This document shows, in pieces, positions 33,883 to 42,302 of a DNA stretch of 64,000 nucleotides (position 1 is the first letter of the stretch; every line of letters begins with the position of its first letter). Location: assembly GCA_045560765.1 (NCBI GenBank), contig JBJKZD010000009.1, positions 744,001 to 808,000 of the forward strand. The letters run 5' to 3'. The notes under the pieces were generated by a model. That model did no database searches, had not been told where the DNA came from, and worked only from the letters and a program-made list of their open reading frames with translations. The DNA comes from UBA9926 sp913064795. GTDB lineage: Bacteria > Pseudomonadota > Gammaproteobacteria > Pseudomonadales > Azotimanducaceae. A program made the translations under genes and the position numbers.

Positions 33883-35217
33883 ATGAGCGACCCTGTATTG
33901 CCGATCACGCCAATTAAGACCAGCTTTTTTAGAGCGCTTAGAATGTTGCGTCAAAGTTACCGTAACCCACTGGAGCATGGTCAGGCCCTTCGCGATCAGT
34001 TCGGTGATGTTGTGATGCAAAAGACCGGCAAAATGACGATGGTGCATTTGTTTGGCGCCGATGCGCACCAACTGTGTTTGTTGAACCCGGACCAGATCCT
34101 ATCGAACAAGAAAGCCTGGGACTTGATCATTGGTCGAATTTTCCCCAATGGCCTGATGCTGCGCGATGGTGATGACCATCGCTATCACCGGAGACTCATG
34201 CAGGCAGGGTTCAAGAGCCCGGTGATGCAGCAATACCTTTCCAAGATGTTGCCGCAAATCCAATCCTCGGTTGAGCACTGGTCACCCGGTCATGATCGAA
34301 CCCTGATGTTGGCTTACCCAAAATTCAAACAGCTAACCCTGGACTTGGCAGCGACCATCTTCTTGGGGATGAACCTTGGCCAAGATGCTGCGCGCATGAA
34401 TCGAGCCTTCGAGACCACGGTGGCTGCCTCGATGCCAAAGATTCCACTGCCGATCCCCGGCAGTTTGTTATGGCGTGGAATTCGGGCCCGGGAGCAGATG
34501 TCAGCCTACTTTCACGCTCAGATCCCGGCTAAGCGCTCTGGGGGTGAACAAGATCTTTTTGCTTTGCTCTGCCGAGCAGAAGATGAGTCGGGATCCCACT
34601 ATACCGATCAAGAAATCGTCGATCATATGATATTTTTGATGATGGCAGCCCACGATACGACCACCAGCACGCTTACCACGATGATGTACCTGCTCGCGAA
34701 ACACCCGGAGTGGCAGGATCGCGTCTATGATGAATGTAACCCACGATCGGCAGAGGCGGTCTCTCGCGATATGCTGAGTGAAATGGTTTTGAGTGAGGCC
34801 GTTATGAAAGAGGCGCTCCGGCTGTATCCGCCCTTGTCGACTTTACCCAAATTTAGTCTGAAGTCCTTCGAATTTCAGGGTCATTTGATTCCCGCCGGAG
34901 CGATGGTGGTGACTTATCCGATCCATACCCACTATATGCACGAGTATTGGGAAGAACCCGAGCACTTCAATCCTGAGCGATTTTTATCGACTGCCGAGGT
35001 GAAAAGTCGACATCCCTATAGTTGGGTCCCCTTTAGTGGGGGGGCGCACATGTGTATTGGTCTTCATTTTGCGGAGATGCAGATTAAATTGGTTTTAAGG
35101 GAGCTAGTTCTAAGATATCGCTTCAGTGTGCCCGAAGGTTACGAGATGCCGATTCAGCAATCGCCCATATCCAAGCCCCGAGATGGCCTGCCCATTGAAT
35201 TAGTGCGGCGTGCTTAA
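33883..35217 (+). CDS. Cytochrome P450
   Basis: A soluble bacterial P450 monooxygenase of 444 residues. The I-helix oxygen-activation motif is AAHDTT (255-260), the ExxR motif is EALR (310-313), and the heme-binding loop FSGGAHMCIG places the proximal Cys at 391. The usual Arg of the heme loop (FxxGxRxC) is His here. No redox partner (ferredoxin or reductase) is encoded next to it. Together with the FAD monooxygenase and acyl-CoA dehydrogenases downstream it suggests oxidation of a hydrophobic substrate such as a terpenoid, fatty acid or steroid, which is inference. AGAGAGGA lies upstream of the start. Confidence 0.93.
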   Translation: MSDPVLPITPIKTSFFRALRMLRQSYRNPLEHGQALRDQFGDVVMQKTGKMTMVHLFGADAHQLCLLNPDQILSNKKAWDLIIGRIFPNGLMLRDGDDHRYHRRLMQAGFKSPVMQQYLSKMLPQIQSSVEHWSPGHDRTLMLAYPKFKQLTLDLAATIFLGMNLGQDAARMNRAFETTVAASMPKIPLPIPGSLLWRGIRAREQMSAYFHAQIPAKRSGGEQDLFALLCRAEDESGSHYTDQEIVDHMIFLMMAAHDTTTSTLTTMMYLLAKHPEWQDRVYDECNPRSAEAVSRDMLSEMVLSEAVMKEALRLYPPLSTLPKFSLKSFEFQGHLIPAGAMVVTYPIHTHYMHEYWEEPEHFNPERFLSTAEVKSRHPYSWVPFSGGAHMCIGLHFAEMQIKLVLRELVLRYRFSVPEGYEMPIQQSPISKPRDGLPIELVRRA

Positions 35218-35618
35218 TGCCCAGGGTGGCGGTTAGCTGTGGGTTTGAGCCGATCAGCAGTCGCGGTCCGCCGCCGGCCAAGGTACTCCACTTCCCCCAG
35301 CATTTGGTAGTTAAAATGATGTGAAAAGTAGCGATGCGAAAAGCTGTGTTGAAGAAAGCAGTGTCGACAAAAGCAATGTGGCGATAACGAGCAATGTAAA
35401 AATTGGTGATCACAAAAAGCCTGGATCGAAGCGTCAGCAGAGCAAGTAGAAGAGATGCAAAATGATGGGTTGCTAACACCGCGAGTGGGTTGCCGCTTAC
35501 GAAACCCCTGGAGACAAACCGTCATTTGGCGTTAAAGGGATAATCAAATGATGATCGGCATGGGTTTTTGTCAAGGGAGCTGCAGAGCGTGTTCATTACC
35601 AGAGGCTAGAAATTAAGC
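35218..35618. other. Non-coding gap after the P450 gene
   Basis: This 401-bp gap contains an imperfect 15-bp periodic repeat (35321 to about 35400, listed separately) and no confident gene. The last 100 bp presumably carry the promoter of the FAD monooxygenase. Two overlapping minus-strand frames (up to 118 codons) exist here, but they read through the P450 end or the repeat and look like by-products. Confidence 0.5.
35321..35449 (+). repeat. Degenerate 15-bp tandem repeat with a 42-codon GTG frame
   Basis: Successive 15-mers from 35321 follow one pattern, roughly GNNNAAAAGCNNNGT, for about five units to 35400. Translated on the plus strand from GTG 35321 this gives a 42-residue frame ending TAG at 35449, with repeated pieces VKSSD, AKSCV, EESSV, DKSNV; an in-frame TAA is three codons upstream. 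On the minus strand the same bases read as repeated AF-x-x-T units. No ribosome-binding site is seen on either strand, so coding is unproven. Confidence 0.4.
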
Positions 35619-36788
35619 ATGAGTAGACACGACTGCCTGATTGTTGGTGCCGGTATTGGCGGAGTTGCAGCGGCGCTGCTTCTCAGCCGAGCGGGCCATC
35701 GCGTCACGGTGGTAGAGCGAAAGCCCGAACCTACTGAAATTGGCGCAGGACTTCAGATCTCCCCAAATGGTGCTCGTGTTCTGCAATGGCTTGGGCTTGA
35801 GTCTAAGGTTCAAGCCGTTTCGTCTAAACCGGAGATGGTCGACTTCCGGCACTGGCGTAGGGGTTCAGTCATTGTCAATTCGGTGCTGGGCGCTTCAGCC
35901 GAAGAAAAATTTCAAGCGCCTTACTTTCATCTGCTGCGTTCTGATTTGCTTGCCCTCCTTGTCGATACTGCGGCGCAGGATCCGAAGATCGATCTGTTGT
36001 TCGATGCCCAGACCACTGAAATCGATGCGAACGCCCCGAGCATTACTGTGAGAATTGGAAGTGATATTTTGACCGCTGACGTTCTGATCGGCGCCGATGG
36101 CATCCATTCCCAGGTTCGGGAGCACCTGTTTGGGGCGGATGCAGCAAGATTTACGGGGCAGGTCGCATGGCGGCTGTTAATTGAGGGTGACCGTTTGCCT
36201 GATCGATTGAGGCGTCCTGCTGCGAATGTGTGGTGGGGCCCGCAGAAACATTTCGTTCATTATCCGGTTCGAGGCGGTACAAAGGTCAATTGTGTTTGTG
36301 TTGTTGAGCAGCCGGATTGGGCCGAGGAGTCTTGGGTCCAACCCGGCGCCTTAGAGGTCCTTCGCCACGATTTTAGTGGATGGCATGAGGATGTTTTGAC
36401 GCTGATTGATGCCGCTGACCCATCTGCAATTTTCAAATGGGGCTTGTTTGACCGAAAACCCCTGGCGCGCTGGGGCCGACAATGTGTGACTCTTTTGGGG
36501 GATGCCTGTCATCCAACATTGCCGTTTCTTGCCCAGGGAGCGTCAATGGCTTTAGAAGATGCGGCTGTACTCGCCCAGTGTTTGGGCGGTGAGCAGGAGA
36601 TAAACTGGAAGCTGCGTAAATATGAGGGGCTCAGGCAGCCTCGGACGGCTTTCGTGCAAGAGGCCTCACGAAGAAATGGGTCGATCTACCACGCCGCCGG
36701 GCTGAAGGCGCTGATACGCAATCAGGTAGCCCCTTATGCTGGGAATCGATTAATGGATAAAATTTATGGTTTTAACGCTTTGGTCTAA
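35619..36788 (+). CDS. FAD-dependent aromatic-ring monooxygenase (salicylate/3-hydroxybenzoate hydroxylase-like)
   Basis: A class A flavoprotein monooxygenase of 389 residues. It has the N-terminal FAD-binding GxGxxG motif (VGAGIGGVAAALLL), the central DG motif (GADGIHSQVR) and the second FAD motif LLGDACHPTLPFLAQGASMA. These are the three hallmarks of NAD(P)H-dependent aromatic hydroxylases of the salicylate and 3-hydroxybenzoate 6-hydroxylase group. Substrate unknown. It lies between the P450 and acyl-CoA dehydrogenase genes, which supports a catabolic role for the block. Confidence 0.9.
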   Translation: MSRHDCLIVGAGIGGVAAALLLSRAGHRVTVVERKPEPTEIGAGLQISPNGARVLQWLGLESKVQAVSSKPEMVDFRHWRRGSVIVNSVLGASAEEKFQAPYFHLLRSDLLALLVDTAAQDPKIDLLFDAQTTEIDANAPSITVRIGSDILTADVLIGADGIHSQVREHLFGADAARFTGQVAWRLLIEGDRLPDRLRRPAANVWWGPQKHFVHYPVRGGTKVNCVCVVEQPDWAEESWVQPGALEVLRHDFSGWHEDVLTLIDAADPSAIFKWGLFDRKPLARWGRQCVTLLGDACHPTLPFLAQGASMALEDAAVLAQCLGGEQEINWKLRKYEGLRQPRTAFVQEASRRNGSIYHAAGLKALIRNQVAPYAGNRLMDKIYGFNALV

Positions 36789-36899
36789 GTTCTATTTAAT
36801 CGAGGCGTCAGCGCCTACCCCATCAGCTGTGGTGCCGGCATGATTCGATATCGAAACGAAATCAAGGGGCGTATTCGAAGACTGCGCTAGGAGAATGAA

Positions 36900-38009
36900 A
36901 TGCAAGAGACGTTTACCGAAGATCAATCGCAGTTTAGAGAGGTCGTAAGAAAATTCCTCGGCGATCAGTCGCCTATGACTGCGGTGAGAGAACTTCAAGA
37001 GACTGAATCAGGGTTTGACGCGAAAGTATGGCAGTCCCTCGGACAAAATCTTGGATTGCCAGGTACTCACCTGCCCGAGGCTTATGGTGGACTCGGGTTT
37101 GGACCCATTGAGTTGGGTATTATCCTCGAAGAAATGGGCCGCAGCCTTTACTGCGGGCCCTTTCTATCCTCGGCCGTGATGGCGGGCTATGCGGTTTCAC
37201 TCTTTGCTGATGAAGCAAGCCGGCAGGCACTGATCCCAGAACTCTCAAGTGGTGACTTGCGAGCGACGCTTGTACTCGATAGCTTGGACCGTCCGGAGCA
37301 GGTGGGGAAAACTCTAGCGGTCGATACCGCGAATCATCTAACAGGTCGTGCGGAAATTGTGATCGATGGTTTAACAGCGAATGAACTTTTCGTGATGGCA
37401 GAAAGCCCTGAGGGCTTGGGGTTGTATCAGGTGTCACCGGGCGCAGAGGGAGTCAATCTGCAAGCGCGTGAATCCATTGATTTAACCCGCAAGCTGTCGA
37501 GGGTTGTGTTTGATCACACGCCGGTTCAAAGAATAGGGCGCGTTGATCCTGCAGGTTTGCAGCGGTTCTGGAATCTCGCCTGCGTAGCCTTGTCTCACGA
37601 AATGATTGGCGGCGCCGAAGCCCTGCTCGAATCAACGGTCGAGTACACCAAAATACGCGTTCAATTTGGGCGGCCGATTGGTTCTTTCCAAGCGCTCAAA
37701 CATCGGTGTGCTGATTTGCTGATGTCCCTAGAGTTTGCAAAAGCGGCAACCTACCAAGCGGCCTTCGGTCTTGCGGTGGATAATGGCCCAAGTTTCTCGG
37801 CGAACATGGCTAAAGCCATGGCATCCGATTGTTTTATGGAAACCGCCCGGGCTGGGATTCAGCTGCGTGGAGGGCTTGGCTTCACCTGGGAGGACGATAC
37901 GCACTTATACTTTAAGCGTGCCAAGTGTGATGAAGTGTTGTTGGGGTTACCCCATGTGCATCGAGAAAGAATGATTCAGCAGATGGAGGACAGTGATCGT
38001 GCAGCTTAA
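36900..38009 (+). CDS. Acyl-CoA dehydrogenase family protein, subunit-like (first of pair)
   Basis: The sequence follows the acyl-CoA dehydrogenase fold: an N-terminal helical domain with LPEAYGGLGFGPIELGIILEEMGRSL, a middle beta domain that is poorly conserved, and a C-terminal domain with REQFGRPIGSFQALKH-like VQFGRPIGSFQALKHRCADL and QLRGGLGFTWEDDTHLYFKRA. It has 369 residues and lacks the C-terminal GGT-E segment of full-length enzymes. The FAD-binding Trp/Ser motif of the middle domain is not evident. Paired genes like this form alpha-2-beta-2 enzymes in steroid side-chain degradation; that comparison is an inference. It overlaps the next gene by 11 bp. Confidence 0.88.
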   Translation: MQETFTEDQSQFREVVRKFLGDQSPMTAVRELQETESGFDAKVWQSLGQNLGLPGTHLPEAYGGLGFGPIELGIILEEMGRSLYCGPFLSSAVMAGYAVSLFADEASRQALIPELSSGDLRATLVLDSLDRPEQVGKTLAVDTANHLTGRAEIVIDGLTANELFVMAESPEGLGLYQVSPGAEGVNLQARESIDLTRKLSRVVFDHTPVQRIGRVDPAGLQRFWNLACVALSHEMIGGAEALLESTVEYTKIRVQFGRPIGSFQALKHRCADLLMSLEFAKAATYQAAFGLAVDNGPSFSANMAKAMASDCFMETARAGIQLRGGLGFTWEDDTHLYFKRAKCDEVLLGLPHVHRERMIQQMEDSDRAA

Positions 38010-39249
38010 TGAGATTAAAATCGCGGTCAATCAATTTTTGGATCAGGAATTTTCCCCTGATCTGTCCCTCGTCGAATGGCGTCGGCGCTTGGTGGCTGCA
38101 GGTTGGGCGGCACCCAGTTGGCCCGAGGACTGTTTTGGTCGAGGCTTTTCAGCCGAGCAGTCGGCTGTTGTGGAACAGGTCTTTAAGTCCAGGCGGATCG
38201 TCGGTGCTGCTCAAGTTGGCCCGAGACGTTTGGCCGCCGAAACGATCTTGGTACACGGGTCAACTGATCAAAAAAATCGATATCTTCCTTCGATCTTGAC
38301 GGGGGAGCACAGCTGGTGCCAGTTATTTAGCGAACCCGGCAGCGGATCTGATTTGGCGGGTGCAGCAACCAAAGCCGAACTTTTGGGGGATCGCTGGATC
38401 GTCAATGGTCAAAAAGTATGGAACACCAGCGCGCACCACGCGGATTTTGGCATTTTGGTGGCTCGAACGGATTGGGATGTGCCAAAACATCAGGGTCTGT
38501 CTTACTTTCTTATCGATATGCGTCAACCCGGCGTTGAAGTTCGACCCTTAAAGCAGATGAATGGCCATGCTTCGTTTAACGAGGTTTTTTTAACCGATGC
38601 GGTGGTACGTGGTGATGACCTGGTCGGCGGGGAGGGCCAGGGTTGGGCGGTTGCAACCACCACTTTATCGATAGAGCGCCAAGGATTTGCACGCGGTCGT
38701 AATCCACGGGCCACCCACTCTGCACCCGCTCAGGGTCGCCTCTACGATGAAGAAGCAAAGGAACTAGAAATTGATAACGCGCCCTACACTTGGTATCCCC
38801 AGCGTGAAGGCCGGCCGGATCTTGTCTTCGAGCGTGCTAAAGCAACAGGCGCTATCGCAGACTCAGCAGTTCGCCAAGAGATGGCAAAGCTCGTTTGCTT
38901 GTCCGAGGCTGCTAAAATCTCGGCAAGGTTCGTCGCGGCCCATCGGAAGATGGGTAATAACGAGGTTTTGCCCGCAGGCTCAATCGGAAAACTTGGCGCC
39001 AGTGTGATCGCGCGGCAGGCGGCGCAAGTCCATACAATGATCTCAGGCACAGATGCGATGCTCAGCGGACCCGGTTCATCGATGGAGGGTGTGATCGCAG
39101 AAACATTGATCTCGGTGCCTGCAATCTCAATCGCTGGTGGAACCGACGAAATACAGAAAAATATAATCGCAGAACGTGTACTTGGAATGCCCAAGGAACA
39201 ACGTCAAGATACAGGGCCCTTTCGGAATATTCCGAGAAACATCGGCTGA
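37999..39249 (+). CDS. Acyl-CoA dehydrogenase (second of pair)
   Basis: FAD-linked alpha,beta-dehydrogenation of an acyl-CoA. The middle-domain FAD motif CQLFSEPGSGSDLAG is present, then WNTSAHHADFGILVART, and the C-terminal IAGGTDEIQKNIIAERVLG. GTG at 37999 is chosen because GGAGGA ends 8 bases upstream; it lies within the previous gene. Between about residues 235 and 270 there is an insertion containing LYDEEAKELEIDNAPYTW that is longer than usual in the family. 416 residues. Probably the catalytic FAD-binding partner of the preceding protein. Confidence 0.92.
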   Translation: MQLNEIKIAVNQFLDQEFSPDLSLVEWRRRLVAAGWAAPSWPEDCFGRGFSAEQSAVVEQVFKSRRIVGAAQVGPRRLAAETILVHGSTDQKNRYLPSILTGEHSWCQLFSEPGSGSDLAGAATKAELLGDRWIVNGQKVWNTSAHHADFGILVARTDWDVPKHQGLSYFLIDMRQPGVEVRPLKQMNGHASFNEVFLTDAVVRGDDLVGGEGQGWAVATTTLSIERQGFARGRNPRATHSAPAQGRLYDEEAKELEIDNAPYTWYPQREGRPDLVFERAKATGAIADSAVRQEMAKLVCLSEAAKISARFVAAHRKMGNNEVLPAGSIGKLGASVIARQAAQVHTMISGTDAMLSGPGSSMEGVIAETLISVPAISIAGGTDEIQKNIIAERVLGMPKEQRQDTGPFRNIPRNIG

Positions 39250-39337
39250 CGCGTCACGGCGGTTGGTTGTCTTAGGAATGTCCTCAGCGTATTGGTTTGG
39301 GCGGTCAGTCATTGGTTTAGAATAAAAGGAGTGAGGG

Positions 39338-39706
39338 ATGTCATTTAAAGGAATCGACCACGTTGTGATTCGGGTGAAAGATATCGAAGCGGCGATCAAG
39401 AATTACAATGGAATACTTGGTCTTGAGCCAACCCGAGCGCATTCTGATGCGCTCCAAGCGGATCAAGCCTTCTACCACTTTGATAATGGCACTTTTTTAG
39501 AGCTCATTATGCCGACCGACGAGGCGTCGGCGATCAGCGGACCTTTAGCGAAGCTTGGCGACGGCGTACATACGGTGGCTTTCGCGGTAGAAGATCGATC
39601 GAAAACCTCGGAGCGACTCAGCGAACAGGGTGTTCGGGTACTTGGAGGCACTTTTGTCCATCCCGGCGATGCCAATGGTTTGCTTGTACAGCTGTCATCC
39701 GATTGA
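39338..39706 (+). CDS. VOC (glyoxalase/dioxygenase fold) protein
   Basis: A 122-residue vicinal-oxygen-chelate protein with two beta-alpha-beta-beta-beta modules, beginning FKGIDHVVIRVKDIEAAIK (candidate metal ligand His) with FLELIMP (candidate Glu) and VHTVAFAVED in the second module. The fold serves glyoxalase I, epimerases such as methylmalonyl-CoA epimerase, and ring-cleavage dioxygenases; a specific role is not readable. AGGAGTGAGGG is a strong ribosome-binding site. Last gene of the accessory block before ribA. Confidence 0.8.
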   Translation: MSFKGIDHVVIRVKDIEAAIKNYNGILGLEPTRAHSDALQADQAFYHFDNGTFLELIMPTDEASAISGPLAKLGDGVHTVAFAVEDRSKTSERLSEQGVRVLGGTFVHPGDANGLLVQLSSD

Positions 39707-39715
39707 TGCGATTTT

Positions 39716-39731
39716 CAGTCAGGTCTGACTG
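39716..39731 (+). promoter_or_regulatory. Inverted repeat upstream of ribA
   Basis: A perfect 7-bp inverted repeat (CAGTCAG at 39716-39722, CTGACTG at 39725-39731) with a 2-bp centre lies 41 bp before the ribA start. Its size and symmetry suit a protein-binding operator; the short loop makes a stable RNA hairpin unlikely. No FMN riboswitch consensus was seen upstream of ribA. Confidence 0.35.
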
Positions 39732-39771
39732 CTGGTACACTTCGCCCTCGGAAGTTTAAGAGCATGATCCA

Positions 39772-40374
39772 ATGCCTGTTCAATTTGTAGCCGCCTGCGA
39801 GCTGCCGACCCAGTACGGCAAATTTCGAATGCATGGTTTTGAGGATCCTGATACTCGGCAGGAGCATGTCGCGTTGACTTTTGGTGACGTCGCAAACCAA
39901 TCGGGTCTCATTTGCCGCGTTCATTCGGAATGCTTAACGGGAGATTGCTTGTTCAGTATGCGCTGTGACTGCGGTTCACAGTTACAGACGGCTCTGCAGA
40001 GAATTTCTGAAGAAGGTCGTGGCGTTCTGCTGTATTTGCGCCAAGAGGGCCGGGGCATAGGGCTCATTAATAAAATTAGAGCCTATCAACTCCAAGATGC
40101 AGGCGCCGACACCGTCGAGGCCAATGAGCGACTAGGGTTTGATGCGGATCTCCGTGACTACACGATGTGTAAGAGTATGTTCTCCCATCTGCAGGTGTCG
40201 TCGGTTCGCTTGATGACGAACAACCCGGTTAAGGTCAATGCATTGACCAAATTGGGAATCGTTGTTGAAGACCGAGTGCCCATTGAAACTGGCCAAAACG
40301 ATCACAACGCGCGGTATCTCGAGACGAAAGCCGGAAAGCTCGGACACCTTCTAGGAGTGTCGGAAGGGCGTTAA
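39772..40374 (+). CDS. ribA: GTP cyclohydrolase II
   Basis: RibA opens the GTP imidazole ring in the first step of riboflavin synthesis. The zinc site CLTGDCLFSMRCDCGSQL carries three cysteines, YLRQEGRGIGL holds the nucleophilic Arg, and RLMTNNPVKVNALTKLGI is conserved. At 200 residues it is the stand-alone form, with no DHBP synthase domain. Its stop and the dxs stop share the palindrome TTAA (40371-40374), so the two genes converge with a 4-bp overlap. Confidence 0.97.
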   Translation: MPVQFVAACELPTQYGKFRMHGFEDPDTRQEHVALTFGDVANQSGLICRVHSECLTGDCLFSMRCDCGSQLQTALQRISEEGRGVLLYLRQEGRGIGLINKIRAYQLQDAGADTVEANERLGFDADLRDYTMCKSMFSHLQVSSVRLMTNNPVKVNALTKLGIVVEDRVPIETGQNDHNARYLETKAGKLGHLLGVSEGR

Positions 40375-42242
40375 GTCCCATGCTTTTGCAGGTGGTGTCT
40401 AATCTCCTCGCCAATGCTTTCAGCGTCTAAGCCCGAAGCCTTGCGCATCAACGCCGGGGACTCAGGTTGGATAAAGACGTCAGGAATACCCAAGTTCAGT
40501 ACCAGCCCTCGGTAACCGTGAGCCAGAAGACATTCATTAACGGCGGAGCCCGCCCCGCCTTGTAAGGCGTTCTCCTCGATCGTGACGATCATCTCGTGTG
40601 ATTGGCTCATCGTTTGAATCAAGTGTTCATCGATTGGCTTTACAAACCGCATATCAACCAGGGTTGCATCGAAGGTGTCTGCAACTTCAAGTGCGACATT
40701 CACCATGCTGCCGAAAGCAAGCAGGGCAATGGAACGACCTTCTCGAAGCGTATTGGCCTCACCCATCTTGATAGGGGCCGCCAGCTCAACCGCGCGTCCA
40801 GTGACCGCGCCGCGTGGATAGCGCACGCAAGCAGGTCCCTCATGCTCGTAGCCGAACTCGAGCTGGGCATGGAGCTCGACCTCATTGGAAGGCGCCATAA
40901 CCACGAGATTTGGAATACACCGCAGGAATGAGTGATCAAACACTCCGGAATGGGTTGGCCCATCTTCAAGCAGACCTGCACGGTCGATGGCAAAAAGCAC
41001 ATTCAAGTCTTGGATCGCAACATCATGGATCAGCTGATCAAAACCGCGCTGCAAGAAGGTCGAGTAAATGGCCACCACGGGTTTCATGCCCTGACAGGCA
41101 AAGCCTGCTGCTAGGGTCACCGCGTGTTGCTCAGCAATTGCGACGTCAAAGTATCGGTCTGGAAATCGCTCCGAAAAAGCCACCAGATCCGAGCCCTCAC
41201 GCATTGCTGGAGTGATCGCGATGAGCTTGTTGTCGGCATCGGCCTTTGCACAGGCCCACTGACCAAATATATTGGAGTAGCTGGGTAGTTTCTCGTTTTG
41301 CCCCTTCGGGTTCTTTTCGATTTTGGACAGGGAATGTGTTCCGATGGGTGAGCTCTCGGCTGGGCCGTAGCCACGTCCCTTTTGGGTGACTAAGTGAAGA
41401 AACTGAGGACCCGTCTGGTCTCTAATGTTTGAAAGGGCTGTCACCAGCGCTTTTACGTCGTGTCCATCGATCGGCCCCATGTAATTTAAACCGAGTTCAT
41501 CAAACAGGGTTCCGGGAACCACCATCCCTTTCATATGTTCCTCGGTCTTGCGGGCAAAGGCTCTTGCGGAGGGCACGTGGCTGAGGATTTTTTTACCCCC
41601 CTCACGGACGTTGAGATAGAAACGGCTGCTAAGAATCCGGGCAAAATAACTGGCCAGCCCGCCAACATTCTCCGAAATAGACATCGCATTGTCGTTTAAA
41701 ATGACCAGCATATCGGCGTCACAGGACCCAGCATGATTCAGGGCCTCAAAAGCCATTCCTGCGGTCATGGCGCCATCGCCAATGACGGCGACTGTTCGGG
41801 AGGGGTCGTTCTGAGCTTTTTTTGCAAGCGCCATGCCCAGCGCTGCACTGATTGAAGTTGAAGAATGTCCAACACCGAAGGTGTCAAACTCACTTTCATC
41901 TCGCGAGGGAAAGGGTGCAAGGCCTGACCTCTTCCGGAGCGAGGACATACGCTCGCGTCTTCCGGTCAGAATTTTATGAGGATAGGTCTGATGACCTACA
42001 TCCCAAACCAGATGATCATTTGGGGTTTCAAAACAGTAGTGCAGGGCAATGGTTAATTCGATGACCCCAAGGCCCGCGCCAAAATGTCCGCCGGTTTGAC
42101 CAACCGTGTAAATGAGGAAGTGCCTGAGCTCTTCGGCAAGCAGGTCTAGGGCATTGAGATCAAGCTTTCGAATATCATTCGGAGTGTCGATGGTGTCGAG
42201 TAGCGGCGTTTCCGGCCGCGTTGTTGGGATAGTGTGAAACAT
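40371..42242 (-). CDS. dxs: 1-deoxy-D-xylulose-5-phosphate synthase
   Basis: Dxs is the ThDP enzyme that joins pyruvate and glyceraldehyde 3-phosphate, the first step of the MEP isoprenoid pathway. It has FGAGLGVIELTIALHY and WDVGHQTYPHKILTGRR near the start, the ThDP motif GDGAMTAGMAFEALNHAG, DGPTHSGVFDHSFLRCIPN in the transketolase domain and a C-terminal VTIEENALQGGAGSAV segment. 623 residues. ThiL (30099-31073) makes its cofactor. It lies 60 bp downstream of ispA in the usual xseB-ispA-dxs operon. Confidence 0.97.
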   Translation of the reverse strand: MFHTIPTTRPETPLLDTIDTPNDIRKLDLNALDLLAEELRHFLIYTVGQTGGHFGAGLGVIELTIALHYCFETPNDHLVWDVGHQTYPHKILTGRRERMSSLRKRSGLAPFPSRDESEFDTFGVGHSSTSISAALGMALAKKAQNDPSRTVAVIGDGAMTAGMAFEALNHAGSCDADMLVILNDNAMSISENVGGLASYFARILSSRFYLNVREGGKKILSHVPSARAFARKTEEHMKGMVVPGTLFDELGLNYMGPIDGHDVKALVTALSNIRDQTGPQFLHLVTQKGRGYGPAESSPIGTHSLSKIEKNPKGQNEKLPSYSNIFGQWACAKADADNKLIAITPAMREGSDLVAFSERFPDRYFDVAIAEQHAVTLAAGFACQGMKPVVAIYSTFLQRGFDQLIHDVAIQDLNVLFAIDRAGLLEDGPTHSGVFDHSFLRCIPNLVVMAPSNEVELHAQLEFGYEHEGPACVRYPRGAVTGRAVELAAPIKMGEANTLREGRSIALLAFGSMVNVALEVADTFDATLVDMRFVKPIDEHLIQTMSQSHEMIVTIEENALQGGAGSAVNECLLAHGYRGLVLNLGIPDVFIQPESPALMRKASGLDAESIGEEIRHHLQKHGT

Positions 42243-42302
42243 GTATCGACAATCCGTGAGTTAAATCAATTGTACACCAAAGTATCCTTCAGACGGTTTT
42301 CT

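Noticed and set aside
35214..35525. Minus-strand Cys/His-rich frame that looks like a metal-binding protein
   Set aside because: The Cys/His spacing is a by-product of the 15-bp repeat; there is no ribosome-binding site, and it starts and ends outside any operon.
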